From assembly GCA_945787595.1 (NCBI GenBank), contig CALZJV010000670.1, positions 1 to 7,185 of the forward strand: a DNA stretch of 7,185 nucleotides, in the 5' to 3' direction. Positions 1-6,165 of this stretch are shown piece by piece. Position 1 is the first letter of the stretch. Each line of letters opens with the position of its first letter. The notes under the pieces are model-generated. The model ran no database searches and was not told where the DNA came from. It saw only the letters and a program-made list of their open reading frames with translations. Position numbers and translations under genes: made by a program. The stretch comes from an uncultured Desulfobacterales bacterium (GTDB lineage: Bacteria > Desulfobacterota > Desulfobacteria > Desulfobacterales > JAFDCJ01).

Positions 1-135
1 GAAGATCCGCCGTTTCTTTGGAGGGATAAGAAGCAGGGAGCGTTTTGAATCTGGCGCTTTAGAAGGGTCTAATTACGAAGTTTGATTACGGTGGTGTAAT
101 TTGACTTCATACGTTGGTTTTGACTGGGATTGATA

Positions 136-164
136 TTTGGCAATTGTCATGTTAAATTGCCAAA
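136..164. promoter_or_regulatory. Inverted-repeat operator upstream of the vapB-like antitoxin
   Basis: A perfect 10-bp inverted repeat, TTTGGCAATT (136-145) and AATTGCCAAA (155-164), is separated by 9 bp. It ends just before the ribosome binding site (GAGGAG, 168-173) of the antitoxin start at 179. AbrB-type antitoxins commonly bind such palindromes over their own promoter and, with the toxin, repress the operon. The symmetry is seen directly; the autoregulatory role is inferred from position and family. It could also form a hairpin in the leader that affects translation. Confidence 0.6.
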
Positions 165-178
165 AATGAGGAGACAAC

Positions 179-447
179 ATGGAAACTACTTTAGACAAAT
201 TTGGACGAATCGTCATCCCAAAAGAATTCGCGATGATTTCAACCTCAAACCAGGAAGCCAGATTCGTATTGAAGAGCGTGAGCAAGCTATCATATTAAAA
301 CCGGTTGCCGGCGAACCAAATCTCCACTGGAAAGACGGGGTACTCGTGTTTTCCGGAGCGCCCATGGGGGACGTTGATAAAGCAATTGAGAAGCATCGGA
401 ATGACAGGTTAAAAAAACTTCAGATAGTAAATGAAAATCTTATTTGA
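179..447 (+). pseudogene. vapB: Frameshifted AbrB-family antitoxin (VapB-like)
   Basis: Reading from ATG 179, behind a GAGGAG ribosome binding site, gives METTLDKFGRIVIPKE, the typical swapped-hairpin start of an AbrB/MazE-fold antitoxin. That frame then goes off-family. The frame one base back continues the family from about 226 with IRDDFNLKPGSQIRIEE and runs to the TGA at 445-447. One missing A near 223-227 (expected GAA ATT) explains this. The restored protein would be about 89 residues, with the DNA-binding fold in roughly the first 45 and a toxin-binding tail after that. It overlaps the truncated PIN toxin by 17 bp, the classic vapBC arrangement. The open frame from a TTG at 130 is out of register for its first third, so that start is not real. 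CCCAAAA (217-223) lies exactly at the shift in slippery-heptamer phase, so programmed -1 frameshifting is a remote alternative to decay. Antitoxin identity is secure; loss of function is very likely. Confidence 0.8.
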
Positions 448-595
448 TACATCAGTAAATATTGCAGGGCTGATCGAGGCCCACCCGATGCATAACAGAG
501 CCTTTCCCTGGTTGAAGCGGGCCAAGGAAAATGAGTTTGAATTGATCGTGGCCAGTCACACCATAATGGTCATCTTTTGCGTTTTCGATTTTTGA
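431..595 (+). pseudogene. vapC: Truncated PIN-domain toxin (VapC-like)
   Basis: ATG 431 lies inside the end of the antitoxin frame. The product begins MKILFDTSVNIAGLIEAHPM and continues to about VASHT (near 562). This matches the N-terminal third of PIN-domain VapC ribonucleases, with the first metal-binding Asp (D6, in LFDTS) and an acidic residue in LIEAHP. A full PIN toxin has about 130 residues and three or four conserved acidic residues. This frame stops at 593-595 after 54 codons, and roughly the last ten (MVIFCVFDF) do not fit the family and read into the remnant element that follows. Without the central and C-terminal acidic residues it cannot be an active nuclease. Loss of the toxin would remove selection on the antitoxin, in keeping with the frameshift upstream. 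Confidence 0.8.
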
Positions 596-783
596 AATAC
601 TTTGTTGACTGAGTGACCATTTTTGGCAGATTTCTTAATAAAATACAAGAATATATGGTTTTGCTAACCTAAAATTGACCCCCCAATTGTACAAACGACA
701 ATCGAAAATTGACCCTGCCTCTGTTATAGCTGATTTGCAGCTATCAAATCAGACAGGCGGATTTGGGAGCTCAATTTTTGCAT
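566..783. mobile_element. Transposase-less remnant with IS21-like repeated ends
   Basis: From the point where VapC similarity stops, the DNA carries short repeats typical of multi-repeat insertion sequence ends. AAAATTGACCC occurs at 671-681 and 705-715 (34 bp apart). Its core reversed, TCAATTTT, lies at 771-778. ATGGTCA near 566 faces TGACCAT near 614. IS21-family elements carry several internal repeats of this style at each end. No transposase fragment is readable in any frame, so this would be a solo end or deletion derivative that broke vapC. The repeats are seen; the family is a pattern-based inference and the exact borders are uncertain. Confidence 0.4.
726..752. promoter_or_regulatory. 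Two overlapping inverted repeats upstream of prsR
   Basis: Two perfect dyads share bases. ATAGCT (726-731) pairs with AGCTAT (739-744), and CTGATTTG (730-737) pairs with CAAATCAG (745-752). They cannot form at the same time. The site ends about 77 bp before the prsR start. It may be a regulator-binding site or a pair of alternative leader hairpins; which, if either, cannot be decided from sequence. Confidence 0.4.
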
Positions 784-829
784 CATCAAGATAAAACAGC
801 TAACTGTCTTGCACCTGCAGGAGGTTTGA

Positions 830-2096
830 TTGAAAAAACAGAAGCTTTTGATTATTGAAGACGAAGCCTCGGTGGCCAAACAGCTTAAGTGGGGTCTCGG
901 GGAGGAATATGAAATTACCATTGCCGTCCAAGCTGATCAAGCAAGACCACTGCTGGTCTCCGGCTCCTTTTCTGTCATCACCCTGGACCTGGGGCTGCCG
1001 CCCTACCTGGATAGCCCGCAGGAAGGTTTCAAGCTCCTGGAAGAGATAAGTTCTCTTTCCCCCCAAACCAAGGTAATCGTCATCACCGGCAATGCCGAGA
1101 AGGAAAATGCGGTCCAGGCCATTGCACCGCCGGCTGCAGCGGCATGCTTTCCAGGGTGGGGAGTTTTGCGGTATGCTGGGTGTCTCCCCGGTTATGGGCC
1201 GGCTGTTCGAGCGGATCAGCAAGGTGAGCGGGACCGATTATCCGGTGCTCATAACCGGAGACAGCGGCACAGGCAAGGAGATGGCCGCACGGGCAATTCA
1301 CAGTCTGAGCCCAAGGGACCAAAAGCCCCTGGTGATCATAAACTGTGGAGCGATTCCTGAAAACCTTTTAGAAAGCGAGCTTTTCGGCCACGAAAAAGGG
1401 GCTTTCACCGGGGCTGCCGGGCGCAAAATCGGCAAGTTTGAGCAGGCTGACGGGGGGACGATTTTTTTAGACGAGATTGGTGAACTGCCCTTGGCCCTGC
1501 AGGTGAAAATTCTGCGGTTTCTCCAGGAAGGTACCGTCGAGCGGTTGGGAGGCATAAAGACAATTACCCTGGATGTCCGCATCCTTGCCGCCAGCAACAT
1601 CAATCTGAAAGATGCCGTCAAGAAAGGTGGCTTCCGCGAAGACCTCTTCTACCGCCTGAACGTTGTCCCGTTAATGGTCCCCAGCCTGAGGGAGCGAGCG
1701 GAAGATATCTTACTTCTGGCCCATCACTTTCTGGGGGAGGAGAGCCAAAAACTTCAGCGTGGGCCAACTTCCCTATCGCCGGCTGCGATCTCCGCTTTGA
1801 CTGCAAATACCTGGCCGGGTAATGTGCGCGAGCTGCAGAACCGCATCCGCCGGGCTTTGGGCACCACCACCGGTCGAATCATAGATCCCGTCGACCTGGG
1901 ACTGGAAGACGCACCGCCAGAGTACCTGGGGCAAAAGTTTCTTACCCTGAAACAGGCCCGGGAAACAGCCGAGAAAAAGACCATCCGCCAGGCCCTGGCA
2001 CTGACCGGCAACAATATCAGCCAGGCTGCCAAGCTGCTTGAGGTCAGCCGGCCAACCCTGCATGACCTCTTGAAGAAGTATGGGATCGGTTCATAA
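830..2096 (+). pseudogene. prsR: PEP-CTERM response regulator PrsR, broken in the receiver domain
   Basis: A TTG start at 830 follows a good ribosome binding site (AGGAGG, about 819-824). It opens a response-regulator receiver: acidic pair in IIEDEAS (residues 10-12), phosphoacceptor D53 in LDLGLPP, Thr in VITGN. Similarity stops after QAI near 1123. The following codons belong to a different frame, which from 1125 reads RRLQRHAFQGG and then GMLGVSPVM. That is the linker and start of the sigma-54 AAA+ domain. About 30-35 codons are missing, including beta-5/alpha-5 and the conserved Lys-Pro. The downstream half is intact to the TAA at 2094-2096: Walker A GDSGTGKE (1257-1280), GAFTGA sigma-54 loop (1398-1415), Walker B with FLDE, REDLFYRLNV, WPGNVRELQN, and a Fis-type HTH (about 1992-2084). 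The family activates sigma-54 promoters of PEP-CTERM/exosortase genes on phosphorylation by PrsK. An internal ATG at 1173, 9 nt after GGGGAG, could give a receiver-less 307-residue activator. Identity is strong, supported by the nearby prsK and PEP-CTERM gene; a sequencing or assembly error at the junction is not excluded. Confidence 0.82.
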
Positions 2097-2106
2097 ATCG
2101 AGAGAT

Positions 2107-2147
2107 GGTTTAATCCGCAGATTTCGCAGATTATACGGATTAAAACC
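2107..2147. repeat. Inverted-repeat element after prsR
   Basis: GGTTTAATCCG (2107-2117) faces CGGATTAAAACC (2136-2147), 11 pairs with one bulged base. The 18-nt centre contains CAGATT followed by CGCAGATTA. The design (AATCCGCAGATTTCGCAGATTA) resembles short dispersed intergenic repeats seen in many environmental bacteria. It begins 10 bp after the prsR stop and would form a hairpin, but no T-run follows, so it is not a convincing intrinsic terminator. Confidence 0.5.
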
Positions 2148-2264
2148 ACATTAAGGCCGATGCGAATTTCCGAGACGTTTACATTAAACATACAGCTAGG
2201 CTGTACGGGTATGACAGTGATTATTTACCGCCCGCTTCGCTCGAGACGCAAAGGCCGCAGAGTC

Positions 2265-2325
2265 CGCAATCGCATCCGCCGAACTGGGGTTGGAAGACAC
2301 ACCAACAGAAGGCGAAGGGCAAAAA
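2265..2325 (+). pseudogene. Degenerate duplicate of a prsR 3' segment
   Basis: The frame from 2281 reads ELGLEDTPTEGEGQKK, which lines up with DLGLEDAPPEYLGQK of prsR (1894-1938). Just before it, CGCAATCGCATCCGCCG (2265-2281) resembles the prsR bases encoding QNRIRR (about 1837-1851). The intervening 40 or so bases are absent and the two pieces are in different frames. This looks like a shredded second copy of the end of a prsR-like gene, either a paralogue or a partial duplication. It is too short to be functional. The peptide match is clear; common origin is an inference from about 60 bp. Confidence 0.45.
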
Positions 2326-2352
2326 AAAATCCCCCGGGGGTGACGGGGGATT
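2320..2352 (-). terminator. Intrinsic terminator of the PEP-CTERM gene
   Basis: AATCCCCCG (2328-2336) and CGGGGGATT (2344-2352) form a perfect 9-bp stem with a 7-nt loop. On the minus strand the stem runs into nine T (2321-2329 complement). It lies about 35 bp past the stop of the minus-strand PEP-CTERM gene ending at 2387. The T-run marks it as a terminator for that strand only; for prsR, coming from the left, the run is on the wrong side. Confidence 0.88.
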
Positions 2353-2386
2353 AAATCAATCTTGGGTATGTTGTAAAGTGCTGTAG

Positions 2387-2941
2387 CTATGCCCTGTAAG
2401 CCTTCTTGTTATACCGTTTGCGTCCATAAACCACTAAACCGAGAAGGCCGGAGCCCATGAGCAATATAGTGGCAGGTTCGGGGACAGGAGCAATTGGTAT
2501 TGCGTTAGCCTTAGCCAAATATATCGCCTTATTAAATTTGAAGCCACGTATCTTACTGCCCAATATTCTTGCAACCAACTCAGCACGTATAAAGCCTTTC
2601 TCGCTTAGGGTTATGGTAGATGTTAACCAATATTCGGCTCCCTTTATCTTAATTTTCTTCTCTCTGATGTTTTCTCCTATTGTGAGGTTTTGCATAATCC
2701 ATGTCATACTCTTATTACGGTTATCAGAAAAATTCAAATTTATTTTAGGCCTGATTTTATGTTGTGAGTGGCTATTAAATCCTTTAATGGCTACATTATG
2801 CGTCCAGTTGTGGATAGTATTATTCGTCATAAAAGCATTGGCCTTATATGTACTCAAATTTTTAAACGGCATAGCACTCGCAGTTGCCACTATCCCAAAA
2901 ACCAGCGTCACCGCACATAAAAACATTAAAAACTTTTTCAT
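2387..2941 (-). CDS. Small secreted PEP-CTERM sorting-domain protein
   Basis: This 184-residue protein has a clean signal peptide (MKK, hydrophobic core 4-20, likely cut after ASA at 23). It ends in a PEP-CTERM sorting signal: VPEPAT at 153-158, a hydrophobic segment at about 159-172, and a basic tail with GRKRYNKK. Such proteins are exported by Sec, held in the inner membrane by the C-terminal helix, then cut and released by an exosortase (XrtA/EpsH), usually into an extracellular polysaccharide matrix. The start at 2941 has AGGAAGAG 4 nt upstream. The mature part (24-150) is rich in Asn and Lys, strongly basic, contains no Cys, and has five N-x-S/T triplets (N28, N40, N45, N76, N85). I do not recognise a named domain in it. 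The gene is AT-richer than prsR and prsK. A terminator follows it, and a candidate sigma-54 promoter with activator site lies upstream, so it is probably a PrsR target. No exosortase is in the window, so the processing enzyme must be elsewhere. The architecture is certain; the specific role is unknown. Confidence 0.92.
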   Translation of the reverse strand: MKKFLMFLCAVTLVFGIVATASAMPFKNLSTYKANAFMTNNTIHNWTHNVAIKGFNSHSQHKIRPKINLNFSDNRNKSMTWIMQNLTIGENIREKKIKIKGAEYWLTSTITLSEKGFIRAELVARILGSKIRGFKFNKAIYLAKANAIPIAPVPEPATILLMGSGLLGLVVYGRKRYNKKAYRA

Positions 2942-2992
2942 TTCTCTTCCTTTTGGTATATTGATTTAAATTCGAGTCTTGCTATACATTAA

Positions 2993-3008
2993 GCAAAAAT
3001 CATACTAG
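2993..3008 (-). promoter_or_regulatory. Candidate sigma-54 (-24/-12) promoter of the PEP-CTERM gene
   Basis: On the minus strand CTAGTATG-ATTT-TTGC (3008 down to 2993) matches the sigma-54 pattern CTGGCACG-N4-TTGC at all but three positions, all of them transitions, with the correct 10-bp spacing between the -24 and -12 dinucleotides. The -24 GG is AG here, a real weakness. Transcription would start near 2981, about 40 nt before the ATG at 2941. PEP-CTERM genes with prsK/prsR are known to be sigma-54 dependent, and an activator-like site lies about 97 bp upstream of this start point. Confidence 0.4.
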
Positions 3009-3069
3009 AAATATAAATAATTGAATTTAAACGAAATTTAAATGGATGTGACACCATGATTTCTGCCTG

Positions 3070-3086
3070 TGTAAAATTATCCGACA
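3070..3086. promoter_or_regulatory. TGT-N11-ACA dyad, possible PrsR activator site
   Basis: TGTAAAATTATCCGACA is a TGT-N11-ACA dyad of the kind bound by Fis-type HTH activators of sigma-54 promoters (compare NifA TGT-N10-ACA and NtrC sites). Its centre (3078) is about 97 bp before the predicted start point, the usual enhancer distance. Assignment to PrsR is an inference from neighbourhood. Confidence 0.4.
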
Positions 3087-3638
3087 GTTATAAACCGGCA
3101 TAAACCAACGCTTGCCATAGATAAAAGCTGCTTAGCACTCTGTAATCTTGCGTTAAACGGCTACCACTCGGAAGACATCGAAAATTGTTCGGAATAAATC
3201 ACTCAGAAAGGTGTCGAAATAATTTACAGTTTAGCAGAGCCAGATGTTGATGGCGGGGTTTAAGTGAGTGTCCCTTGCGGGTGTAAATCACGGCTGTTGG
3301 CAAATGGTAGTCTTTCATTCCTTATCACCGCGATTTGAAAATCAGGTTTCAGCACTGCCGCTGGCTTGAAAAGCGGTCAGCTTAATCGAATAAAAAACTT
3401 AACGAAATTCAATTCTATTTTTCTGACAGGATCAACAGGATGGACAGGATACAGCGATACTAAAACAATATAATCCTGTAACTCCTGTCTAAATTATTGA
3501 AATTTTATATGAGGTGTCAGTAGTGAAAAGGCGAGAGCCGGCCTGAACCCTGAAACCCATGCTTGTAGAAGGTTTCACCACGCCCGGTAATGCCCAAAAA
3601 GAGAGCTATTTTCATAGTATCTTACGCGGTCTGTACTA
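3087..3638. other. Gene-free region between the PEP-CTERM gene and prsK
   Basis: No open frame with a ribosome binding site or family resemblance was found on either strand. It holds ATAAACC twice (3090-3096, 3101-3107), the ACAGGAT tandem/hairpin repeat (3426-3488), and a 7-bp inverted repeat TGAAACC/GGTTTCA (3551-3557, 3571-3577) downstream of prsK. The last has no T-run on the minus strand, so it is a poor terminator. Transcripts of prsK (minus) would run into this stretch. Confidence 0.5.
3426..3488. repeat. ACAGGAT tandem repeat with hairpin symmetry
   Basis: ACAGGAT occurs three times with an exact 9-bp period (3426-3432, 3435-3441, 3444-3450). The array then faces a reverse complement, ATCCTGT-aac-TCCTGT (3473-3488), across a 22-nt centre. 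It can fold as ACAGGA-tgg-ACAGGAT against that arm with a 3-nt internal loop. Arrays of this CAGGAT(N)2 type are dispersed in intergenic DNA of many environmental bacteria; their function is unclear. Confidence 0.7.
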
Positions 3639-5753
3639 TCAGTCACGGTCCGATTTTCCGCTCCTTACCAGCGGCAGCCTGATCACAAACCGGGCTCCGC
3701 CCCTTTCAACATTTTCAGCGGATATGGTCCCTTTGAGGCTTGTCACTAGACGGTGTACCTGCCAGAGGCCGATACCCGTTCCTTTGGACTTGGTGGTCTT
3801 GAAGGGCTGAAACAACGCGTCGGGCAAAAGATTCACGGCAATTCCCCGGCCGCTGTCCGTGATCTCTATGATTGCCTGCCCCTGACCGTCATCTCTGGAG
3901 GCTTTTATCCGCACGACTCGTCCCCCACCGCCTGCCTCCAGTGCGTTTAGCAGCAGGTTCTCCAGGACGGGGAACAAAAGCTTCGGATCTGAATTTACCC
4001 GGATTGAAGTCCGGCAGTCGAGAGCGATATTCATAGCCTCCAACTTTTTCCCCAATTGTGCGCAGTGGTCTTCCAGAAACTGCCTGAGTTCCATGTCCTG
4101 CCAAACCGGAGCAATCTCATCTTTGAGCATGCTCAAACGATCCTGCACTTTGGCCATCCTTTTTAGGGCATCATTTACGGCCTCCAGCATGTCTTGCTGA
4201 AATTCGGGCTTTTGGATATGGTCGGCAGCGTTCTTACTGGCCAACGAGAGCATGGTGGCTGCATTTTTGACATCGTGGAGGACAAAGGCCGACAGCTTGT
4301 CCCAGGCCCTGAGCTCCCGGGCATGGGCCAATTTCTCGCTCATTCTTACTGCCAGCAAGGCGGAAGCCGCCTGGGTGCCAAGTGCCGTCAGCAGGTCAAA
4401 GTCGTCGTGGCCATAACGGCCTCCGGTAAATTCCGGTCCGAGACCGATCAAGCCGACGAGCTGATCTCCGATGAAAAGCGGTGCCGTGAGTACCAGATTG
4501 AGATCCGTCAGAAATCCCTCCTTTCTTTCTGCTACCGTTTTCCATTCCCCGTCAGGTTCTTTTTCGTTGACGTCGAAATAGGGATGTGTCCGGAGGAATC
4601 GAACCAGTGGATCATCGGGGGAAAAGGCATTGGCAATTTCTCTACCGTCCGGGTTCCCATCTGATGAAACAATTCTGTAACCATGCCCCGTATCCCCAAG
4701 CCATATGATAAGATTAGTTGTATATAGACTTTCGGACAAGACCTGGCGTAGCGCCTTGATCACATCGTCCTCGGTTAAAGCTCCCTGTAGGTGACCGGAA
4801 AGGGCCAGCCACTCGTCCCGATACTCGTATTTGTTGACATAAAAATGGGTGCTGATAAAGAATTGAACTCGGCGACGCAGCTTCCCGGAGAAGGCAAATA
4901 AACCAATGGCAACTAGTCCGAGAGCCAGAAACAGCCAACCTAGCACAAAAGGAAGGGTCAGCCCGAATGTTCGCATAATTAAGGAGACAACGCCAAGAGC
5001 AAAAAGATATCCGGCAAAAATGGATGGTGCCACAAAGGAATAGACGATCTTGCGGGATATAAACATCTTGCGGTTTAGCAGCCGGTGGCGGGCGACTGCG
5101 TAACCCATAAAGGACCAGGCAACAAGCACGAGCGCAGCAGTGAGCATAAAATGATCGGAAGCGAGCCGCAGGAACGTAAGCCGGTAAGAGGTGGCCCAGG
5201 CAAATGTTCCACAGATCAGATACCCTCCGACAACCAGGAATTTATATTCCCAACGACGTGCCGGTTCTAGCGTACGCCAGAATCTTTCCAGGCGCCATGC
5301 CATGGCAAGTACAGATATCAGGAGGAAAATGGCATAAAAATAAACCGATCCATTATGGTTAAAGACAAGACTTTGATCTGCTATGCGGATACGGATTGCC
5401 GGGGGGTAGACTAAGCAATAGCCAATCAGCGCTATCACCACGGCTCCAATTAAAATCTGTATTAATAGGGTTTGACGGGATTCCTGAGCCGGCGTAACGG
5501 TCACCCTGCCCAGCCGGTAGGCCATTACAAACCAAAGAAAGGCAAAAATGGTTTCAGAAATAAGGAGCAGCGGCACCACATGGGGTTCCAAGTGATAGCT
5601 CAGGAAGATGTATTCAGCGGCCAGCAACGGCATACATAGCAGGACCTGGACTAGAGAAAGAGAATAACGCCGTTCAACGCTTTTAAGGCGAAAAACCAGA
5701 AGCGAGGAGAGCAACAACAACAGATTCGATACGTAAAATAAATAGATCGGCAT
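3639..5753 (-). CDS. prsK: PEP-CTERM system membrane sensor histidine kinase PrsK
   Basis: This 704-residue protein is full length for PrsK kinases. The first ~290 residues hold about eight or more hydrophobic segments (e.g. 5-22, 33-52, 60-79, 96-116, 138-153, 171-188, 202-220, 240-290). A GAF-like domain follows at about 318-470. The kinase core has H493 in VLHDVKN, the phosphorylated residue and the DVKN variant typical of this family. Next come an N box ENLLLNALEAG (598-608), G1 DSGRG (633-637), F box FQPFKTTK (648-655) and G2 KGTGIGLW (657-664), so all ATP-binding motifs are present. The known role is to sense an unidentified envelope or redox signal and phosphorylate PrsR, which drives sigma-54 promoters of PEP-CTERM genes. 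prsK usually sits directly upstream of prsR on the same strand; here it is convergent with a damaged prsR and separated from it by the PEP-CTERM gene. The ATG at 5753 has no clear ribosome binding site, but an in-frame stop lies nine codons upstream and no better start is near. The kinase looks functional but may lack its partner. Confidence 0.93.
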   Translation of the reverse strand: MPIYLFYVSNLLLLLSSLLVFRLKSVERRYSLSLVQVLLCMPLLAAEYIFLSYHLEPHVVPLLLISETIFAFLWFVMAYRLGRVTVTPAQESRQTLLIQILIGAVVIALIGYCLVYPPAIRIRIADQSLVFNHNGSVYFYAIFLLISVLAMAWRLERFWRTLEPARRWEYKFLVVGGYLICGTFAWATSYRLTFLRLASDHFMLTAALVLVAWSFMGYAVARHRLLNRKMFISRKIVYSFVAPSIFAGYLFALGVVSLIMRTFGLTLPFVLGWLFLALGLVAIGLFAFSGKLRRRVQFFISTHFYVNKYEYRDEWLALSGHLQGALTEDDVIKALRQVLSESLYTTNLIIWLGDTGHGYRIVSSDGNPDGREIANAFSPDDPLVRFLRTHPYFDVNEKEPDGEWKTVAERKEGFLTDLNLVLTAPLFIGDQLVGLIGLGPEFTGGRYGHDDFDLLTALGTQAASALLAVRMSEKLAHARELRAWDKLSAFVLHDVKNAATMLSLASKNAADHIQKPEFQQDMLEAVNDALKRMAKVQDRLSMLKDEIAPVWQDMELRQFLEDHCAQLGKKLEAMNIALDCRTSIRVNSDPKLLFPVLENLLLNALEAGGGGRVVRIKASRDDGQGQAIIEITDSGRGIAVNLLPDALFQPFKTTKSKGTGIGLWQVHRLVTSLKGTISAENVERGGARFVIRLPLVRSGKSDRD

Positions 5754-6080
5754 GGAATTAACATCAATGAAAGGTTGGGTTTAATTTTATTACCGCACCT
5801 AACAGAGGCGTGGCAATTTACCCCTTTGTGGGAGCCGATAAACAGCCTAACAGCCAGGCACATAGCCGCAATACCAACCCAACACAGGCAGATATAGATA
5901 AATGCAGCATGACTGAAGCGGGCATCGGCCATCCCAAATTACATATGCTGTATTTGGTAGCACTTTGGAGACTTCCGATCAAGATTTTCATGATCTTTTA
6001 AAAAAAATCAGCAATTTTTTATACGAACGCTAATCATGCACGGTTAAGGTGCATTTTAAGGTTAAAGGCGAAAGGTTAAG
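5754..6080. other. Gene-free region upstream of prsK
   Basis: No convincing gene. A hydrophobic 93-codon open frame on the minus strand (5651-5932) has no ribosome binding site and enters prsK out of frame. The stretch should hold the prsK promoter, but nothing near consensus was found. GATCA/TGATC flanks 9 nt near 5979-5997, next to an A-rich run at 6000-6007. From about 6055 the DNA becomes purine-rich (AAGGTTAAAGGCGAAAGGTTAAG), leading into the direct repeat at 6081. Confidence 0.5.
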
Positions 6081-6161
6081 GGTGAAAGGCGGAAGGAAAG
6101 AAGCGGCGAAGTTGGGAAGATGAGAAGTTGAGATACGCTTGGGGCGCTTTTTAAGCTGATT
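6081..6161 (+). repeat. Direct repeat copy 1 (left of MazEF)
   Basis: This 81-bp purine-rich segment starts GGTGAAAGGCGGAAGG and ends TTTTTAAGCTGATT. It recurs in the same orientation at 6913-6992 with about seven substitutions and one 1-bp indel, roughly 90% identity. The two copies frame the MazEF-like pair and its promoter. Copy 1 ends only 4 bp past the toxin stop codon. It contains internal GAAGTTG repeats. Confidence 0.88.
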
Positions 6162-6165
6162 TAGT

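Noticed and set aside
2..85. Open frame at the left edge that could be the tail of an upstream gene
   Set aside because: Only 27 codons, no family resemblance, and a second frame (1-48) is also open; neither can be preferred.
130..447. A 105-codon antitoxin starting at TTG 130
   Set aside because: The first 32 codons are the true gene read out of frame and cross the operator and ribosome binding site.
2457..2969. Long plus-strand open frame opposite the PEP-CTERM gene
   Set aside because: It is the antisense shadow of a gene with a signal peptide and sorting signal; no ribosome binding site and no family features.
3230..3400. Possible riboswitch or structured RNA upstream of the PEP-CTERM gene
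   Set aside because: Only short stems (e.g. CCGCT/AGCGG) and no match to a known riboswitch core that I can identify.
3421..3490. CRISPR-like array
   Set aside because: Units of 9 bp with no spacers and no cas genes; it is a simple tandem/hairpin repeat.
3551..3577. TGAAACC/GGTTTCA hairpin as the prsK terminator
   Set aside because: Seven pairs, a 13-nt loop and no T-run on the minus strand.
5651..5932. Hydrophobic 93-codon minus-strand open frame upstream of prsK
   Set aside because: No ribosome binding site, runs into prsK in the wrong frame, and no recognisable domain.
5922..5936. TGG-N11-GC match to a sigma-54 promoter for prsK (minus strand)
   Set aside because: Only the GG-N10-GC core fits well, it is about 170 bp from the start codon, and such cores occur by chance every few hundred bases.
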